From NCBI RefSeq assembly GCF_002367995.1, contig NZ_AP018207.1:2180660-2244659 (forward strand): a stretch of DNA of 64,000 bases. The letters are read 5' to 3'. Shown in pieces: positions 60,650-64,000 of the stretch; the first letter of the stretch is position 1; the number at the start of each line of letters is the position of its first letter. The stretch comes from Calothrix brevissima NIES-22. GTDB taxonomy: Bacteria; Cyanobacteriota; Cyanobacteriia; Cyanobacteriales; Nostocaceae. The translations under genes were made by a program, and so were the position numbers. The notes beneath the pieces are model-generated. The model was not told the origin of the DNA. It saw only the letters and a program-made list of their open reading frames with translations, and made no database searches.

Positions 60650-60770
60650 AGCAACTCAGCAAAATAAAAATTTCTCTCCCTTATCCCGTTTTTCTCATCC
60701 CCAATGATATCAGCATAGACGAGCCAGGGAATACTCTACTTATCATCTCAAATTCAGTAGAGTAGTACTG

Positions 60771-61538
60771 ATGAAAATTGTTGAAGAAACCCGTACCAGA
60801 TTGCAGATCAAGCACCGACCAATAGCAAATTGGTTCAGTGGTGGGATAATTCTAATTGCTAGTTTCAGTTTTTTAATTTATTGCATCTTTTTTGAATCTG
60901 CTTCCGCGAGTCTAACTTGTAAACGTCCCCAAGCCAACCAAATAAACTGTGATTTAAAGCGGTTTAATTTGTTAGGGTTTACAGATAAGCGAAAAATTTT
61001 CGATCCCCAAGAAGCATATATCCAGCAACATAGAGGTAGTAAAGGGGGAACCACTTATAAAGTTATCATTGTCACACCACTAGATGAATATCCTTTTTTA
61101 TCAAATCTAAGTTATGAAAAAAATCAAGAATTAGCTGAAAAAATCAATAATTTTATTCATTCTCAAGAGACTTACCTCTCTGTGCAAGCAAACCAGAGAA
61201 GTTATGTATTTTTATTCATTATATTTGTGTTAACTACTACAGGTATTGGCGCTTTTTTAGTAACAACGCCTGTAAGCAACTTTACTTTTTATAAAAGTTT
61301 GAATAAGGTATTAATAGAACGCAAAGGCTTACGCGCTCAAGAAAGTATTGAATATCCTTTAGCATCTATTTCGCGTTTTGATATTCAAGACAAGCAATTT
61401 AAAAACTCTAAACTTTATCGTGCTGTGATGATTGTAAATTTAATTCAGGAAATCCCGATTAATCCCCAATATACAGATGAAAAGAGCGTCAGATATGTAA
61501 TTTCGAGAATAAACTATTTCTTGAATGTGGATAATTGA
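60771..61538 (+). CDS. two-helix membrane protein of unknown function
   Basis: A 255-residue protein with two membrane segments (about 22-42 and 147-168) and a roughly 100-residue periplasmic or lumenal domain between them. A Cys pair (SLTCKRP and INCDLKRF) may form a disulfide there. A cytoplasmic domain of about 85 residues follows, with a PH-like feel (KSLNKVLIERKGLRAQESIEY). I recognise no family. It follows the amidase on the same strand but 197 bp away, so it is probably separate. ATG at 60771. Confidence 0.8.
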   Translation: MKIVEETRTRLQIKHRPIANWFSGGIILIASFSFLIYCIFFESASASLTCKRPQANQINCDLKRFNLLGFTDKRKIFDPQEAYIQQHRGSKGGTTYKVIIVTPLDEYPFLSNLSYEKNQELAEKINNFIHSQETYLSVQANQRSYVFLFIIFVLTTTGIGAFLVTTPVSNFTFYKSLNKVLIERKGLRAQESIEYPLASISRFDIQDKQFKNSKLYRAVMIVNLIQEIPINPQYTDEKSVRYVISRINYFLNVDN

Positions 61539-61549
61539 TATTTATAATA

Positions 61550-61585
61550 AAAAACCCCACTTTTTTATCACAGGTGGAGTTTTTT
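61550..61585 (+). terminator. hairpin between convergent genes
   Basis: AAAACCCCAC pairs imperfectly with GTGGAGTTTT around a short loop, with A and T runs on the two sides. It can serve as a bidirectional terminator for the membrane-protein and GlsB/YeaQ-like genes. Confidence 0.75.
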
Positions 61586-61630
61586 AGAACTTGACTGCAT
61601 AAATGATTAGTAAGAAAGCTAACCATTAAT

Positions 61631-61903
61631 TTAATAACTGCTACGACCAGTTACTAAACCCCATAAGAAAATAGCAATTATTGCACCAATCACAGCAATA
61701 ATTAAGCTAGGAATACTCAGAGTTCCCACAGCGTATGCTGCTCCACCCCTACCTAAAAGAGAAACTAAACTACCTCCAATTAAAGCACCAACAATTCCTA
61801 AAACCATTGTGGCGAGAATACCACCACCCTGACGACCAGGGTAAATAGCTTTAGCAATAGCTCCGGCAATAATTCCTAGAACAATCCAAGCAAGAAGGTT
61901 CAT
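61631..61903 (-). CDS. GlsB/YeaQ/YmgE-family small membrane protein
   Basis: A 90-residue protein with three hydrophobic, glycine-rich segments, beginning LLAWIVLGIIAGAIAKAIYPG and continuing QGGGILATMVLGIVGALIGG. This is the transglycosylase-associated (YeaQ/GlsB) family, linked to general stress response in other bacteria; its biochemical role is unknown. ATG at 61903. It converges on the two-helix membrane protein gene. A terminator-like hairpin lies between them. Confidence 0.9.
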   Translation of the reverse strand: MNLLAWIVLGIIAGAIAKAIYPGRQGGGILATMVLGIVGALIGGSLVSLLGRGGAAYAVGTLSIPSLIIAVIGAIIAIFLWGLVTGRSSY

Positions 61904-62194
61904 AATTATTATTTAAAGGCTTAGATTCTTATTTTATTTATTTTCGATGATATTGGCTTCTACCATAAGAAATAGCTATAAAAATTTAATATTTTTCTGC
62001 TTACCATAGAAACCAATTTAGTGGGCAGTACCTAACCTCTAATTTTCACAAAATGTAAATTAAAGTTAAGTTTTTTGGCTATTTAAAACTTAGTTGGTGA
62101 TATGATTTTTGTCTCACGCAGAGGAGGCAGTGCGTTGCGGGGTTCCGCCCGTTGTAGTGACTGCCTGCACGCACCAGGCGCAGAGAGTAAGAGT
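61904..62194. other. 291-bp intergenic region
   Basis: The left part is AT-rich and presumably holds the GlsB-like gene promoter. The right part (about 62110-62190) is a GC-rich dispersed repeat (GCAGAGGAGGCAGTGCGTTG, GGTTCCGCCCGTTGTAG) that is common in Nostocales. An open frame across it is not gene-like. Confidence 0.55.
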
Positions 62195-63157
62195 TTACTC
62201 GCTAATTCTAATTGGTTTACAACCAAGTTGCTGCAAAACTTCCTCGTCTATTTCTTTCGCCTCACCTGCTGCGGTATTTTGAAAAAGTACGGTAAATGCA
62301 CCAGCGCCTAATCTATCTTGAGGGAATAGTCGGTAACAAGGTATATCTGTAAGGTGTGATTGATACGCTTGTAAATGACTAATAGTTAATGCTTGAAACT
62401 GGGGAAAGCGTTCTAAAAACCATTGACAAACTTCTTCATTTTCTTCAGGTGAGTAAGTACAAGTCATATAAGCTAGATAACCTTGAGGCGCAACAATTTG
62501 GGCAGAGTTAGCAATAATGCGTTTTTGGCGATTGGCACATTTATTAATATTAGTCGGGTGAAAACATCCGGGTGCAGTTTCACCTTTAGCTAATAAAGAT
62601 TGTCCTGTACAAGGAGCATCTACTAAAACTAAGTTAGCTGATAAGGGGATAGCTTCTGCAAAAATACTCGAATCTCTATTTGCTACTAAACTGGGGTGAA
62701 TTTGGCAACGTTTTAAATTAGAAATTAGCATTCCTAGCCGTTTACCAATTACTTCATTGCTAATAAGTAAATCGGGTTGCAAAGCTTTCCAGGCAAAGAT
62801 ACTCTTTCCCCCTGGCGCAGCGCACATATCAAAAATTAACCCCCCAGATGGCTTAATTGCTAATAAGCTAGTGGCTGCAAATACAGAAGAAAAATCTAGA
62901 CAGTAAAAATCACCTTGGTCATGTAGCGGATGTTTACCAGGCTTTTCTCCTAATTGTAAACGGTCTACAAATTGCGGTTGCCAATTTGTTGGGGGTTCTA
63001 CTGTAAAAGGAGAAGATTCGGGTCTTGGTTGACACCAAAGAATGCAAGGTGAAAAAGGTTGGGGATTAATTAACGCCTGAATAAACTTTTCTTGAATATC
63101 AAGGTTTGCAAACAAACGGCGCGAGAGTTTAAGTAAGAGATTTGAAGGTTTTTCCAT
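62195..63157 (-). CDS. RsmB/NOP-family RNA m5C methyltransferase
   Basis: A 320-residue SAM-dependent methyltransferase making 5-methylcytosine in RNA. The SAM loop is FDMCAAPGGKSIFAW, motif IV with a catalytic Cys is VDAPCTGQSLLAKG, and motif VI with the second Cys is MTCTYSPEENEEVCQWF. The N-terminal RNA-binding region is short. It resembles RsmF-type enzymes more than full RsmB, but the exact target (rRNA or tRNA) is not readable. ATG at 63157. Confidence 0.93.
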   Translation of the reverse strand: MEKPSNLLLKLSRRLFANLDIQEKFIQALINPQPFSPCILWCQPRPESSPFTVEPPTNWQPQFVDRLQLGEKPGKHPLHDQGDFYCLDFSSVFAATSLLAIKPSGGLIFDMCAAPGGKSIFAWKALQPDLLISNEVIGKRLGMLISNLKRCQIHPSLVANRDSSIFAEAIPLSANLVLVDAPCTGQSLLAKGETAPGCFHPTNINKCANRQKRIIANSAQIVAPQGYLAYMTCTYSPEENEEVCQWFLERFPQFQALTISHLQAYQSHLTDIPCYRLFPQDRLGAGAFTVLFQNTAAGEAKEIDEEVLQQLGCKPIRISE

Positions 63158-63218
63158 TGAGAAATGAAACTGTTATAGAAGAACAATGCCATGCCAGGGT
63201 TTGGCTGCATACTGAGAA

Positions 63219-63347
63219 TTAATGACCGCCATTTTCATCATCGCCAAAAGTGCGGACTGCATAAGCTTCCAGTTCAAAGCTGGAAGCTGTTGCCTTTAGA
63301 AATGCACTCAAGCGCGTTAAACTAACCACTTCACTGGAGATGGTCAT
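63219..63347 (-). CDS. possible 42-residue small protein
   Basis: An open frame on the minus strand encodes MTISSEVVSLTRLSAFLKA, TASSFELEAYAV and RTFGDDENGGH. It is free of simple repeats and its acidic, His-ended tail is unusual. Against it: its start codon overlaps the opposite-strand start of the DUF2157 gene (shared CATG), a 23-bp perfect inverted repeat at 63263-63285 lies inside it, and a 42-codon frame can arise by chance. I recognise no family. Confidence 0.3.
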   Translation of the reverse strand: MTISSEVVSLTRLSAFLKATASSFELEAYAVRTFGDDENGGH

Positions 63348-64000
63348 GTTCTCAGATAATTTTCAGCGAAAAATACGCAAAGAAGCACAACTATGGAGAG
63401 ACGAAGGGATAATTAGTGCTTCGCAGTACCAACAGTTAGCAGACCGTTATCAATTTAACAATCTAGAAGCTGCGGCGCGCGATCGCTCGCGGATGATTGC
63501 GATCGCGATCGGTGGTATCCTCTTAATATTAGGTGCAATCATCTTTATTGCTGCTAGCTGGCAAGAATGGTCACGGGATGTCAAGTTTATCTTGATGATC
63601 AGTTTGTTTTTCTCCGTTACCATCATTGGTTTTTACACCTGGCGCGAACCCGCACTCAAAAAAGCTGAAGGTAAAAAACCCGAAAAAAGCAAGCGGCTTT
63701 TAGGAGAAGCATTACTGATATTAGGCGCTTTTATTTTAGGTGTAACCATTTTGTTAATGGCGCAAGCCTTTAATATTTCTGGTTCTGCTTCCGAATGGCT
63801 GCTTGCTTGGGGTTTTGGTGTATTGGTGATGGCTTATAGCCTCTCCTTAAATTCCTTGGGTATATTAGCCATTGTCTTAATCCAAATTGGCTATTGGACT
63901 GGACTCGGAGACTGGTGGTACACTCCTAACGAATGGAGTTGGGCGCGGTTAATCGTTCGCCACATGCCTTTGGTATCATGGTTGCTATTCATCCCTTTAG
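63346..64000 (+). CDS. DUF2157-family membrane protein (partial, runs off the window)
   Basis: The first 218 codons of a longer gene. The soluble N terminus (MFSDNFQRKIRKEAQLWRDE, then GIISASQYQQLADRYQF) is the DUF2157 signature region. Hydrophobic segments follow, at about residues 51-68, 79-97, 122-140 and 149-180, with a short Trp-rich loop. DUF2157 proteins are multi-pass membrane proteins of unknown function, often next to GDYXXLXY-repeat proteins. A GGAG about 8 bases upstream supports the ATG at 63346. The gene is open to the end of the window, so the C-terminal part is not seen. Confidence 0.85.
   Translation, partial: MFSDNFQRKIRKEAQLWRDEGIISASQYQQLADRYQFNNLEAAARDRSRMIAIAIGGILLILGAIIFIAASWQEWSRDVKFILMISLFFSVTIIGFYTWREPALKKAEGKKPEKSKRLLGEALLILGAFILGVTILLMAQAFNISGSASEWLLAWGFGVLVMAYSLSLNSLGILAIVLIQIGYWTGLGDWWYTPNEWSWARLIVRHMPLVSWLLFIPL

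Noticed and set aside
62102-62311. ORF upstream of the RNA methyltransferase end
   Set aside because: It reads a GC-rich dispersed repeat and the methyltransferase gene in antisense.

Overview
The window is chromosomal DNA of a filamentous, probably heterocyst-forming (Nostocales) cyanobacterium. It is rich in the octamer GCGATCGC, it encodes the photosystem II peptide PsbY and a pilMNOQ operon without pilP, and nearly every gap holds heptanucleotide and nonanucleotide short tandem repeats (GTTGACT, CAAATGA, GACAAGGGG, CTAGCCC, GGGCATT classes) of the kind known from Nostoc, Anabaena and Calothrix. No rRNA, tRNA or CRISPR array was recognised.

Layout. 0-4 kb: 2-Cys peroxiredoxin divergent from a glycogen debranching enzyme, then methionine aminopeptidase. 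4.2-7.0 kb: an accessory block with an HNH endonuclease and a complete IS200/IS605 element (tnpA and tnpB divergent). 7-14.5 kb: cupredoxin, M16 protease, VOC protein, cyanobacterial zinc-ribbon protein, gamma-carbonic-anhydrase-like protein, psbY and folC. 14.9-18.8 kb: a FIST sensor with a histidine kinase, and an orphan sugar-type binding lipoprotein. 19-24.2 kb: pilMNOQ, ending at a clear intrinsic terminator.

24.9-33.7 kb is the most striking region: six co-directional genes forming a phospho-signalling island. They are a helical protein, a PknG-type Ser/Thr kinase (zinc ribbons, non-RD kinase domain, TPR tail), a PP2C phosphatase with two zinc ribbons, a von Willebrand A protein with a MIDAS motif, an FHA protein with two zinc ribbons, and a four-helix membrane protein with GlnX-like topology. 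In actinobacteria PknG works with GlnX, GlnH and the FHA protein GarA to couple amino-acid sensing to metabolism. Here the kinase, FHA and membrane parts are joined by a phosphatase and a vWA protein, and no glnH is present. I infer a complete write, read and erase circuit for protein phosphorylation.

33.9-44.8 kb: a four-PAS histidine kinase, SdhA/FrdA-type flavoprotein, a PEP-CTERM protein, PPK2-type kinase and a U32 protease-family protein. 44.9-49.5 kb is a second accessory block: a DUF1778/GNAT toxin-antitoxin pair, a decayed duplicate of its upstream region and antitoxin start, a large nuclease-NTPase protein that could be a defence gene, and a Uma2 nuclease. 49.5-64 kb is mostly housekeeping: aldo/keto reductase with ferredoxin domain, bifunctional nuclease, riboflavin synthase, M23 peptidase, BirA, PgeF-type protein, amidase, GlsB/YeaQ-type protein and an RNA m5C methyltransferase, plus two orphan nuclease-fold proteins. 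A DUF2157 membrane protein runs off the right end.

A second theme is repeat traffic. Short tandem repeats have entered three coding regions in frame (debranching enzyme, M16 protease, U32 protein); the M16 and U32 inserts encode the same peptide. At least three families of small inverted-repeat (MITE-like) elements are present, two of them as recognisable pairs.
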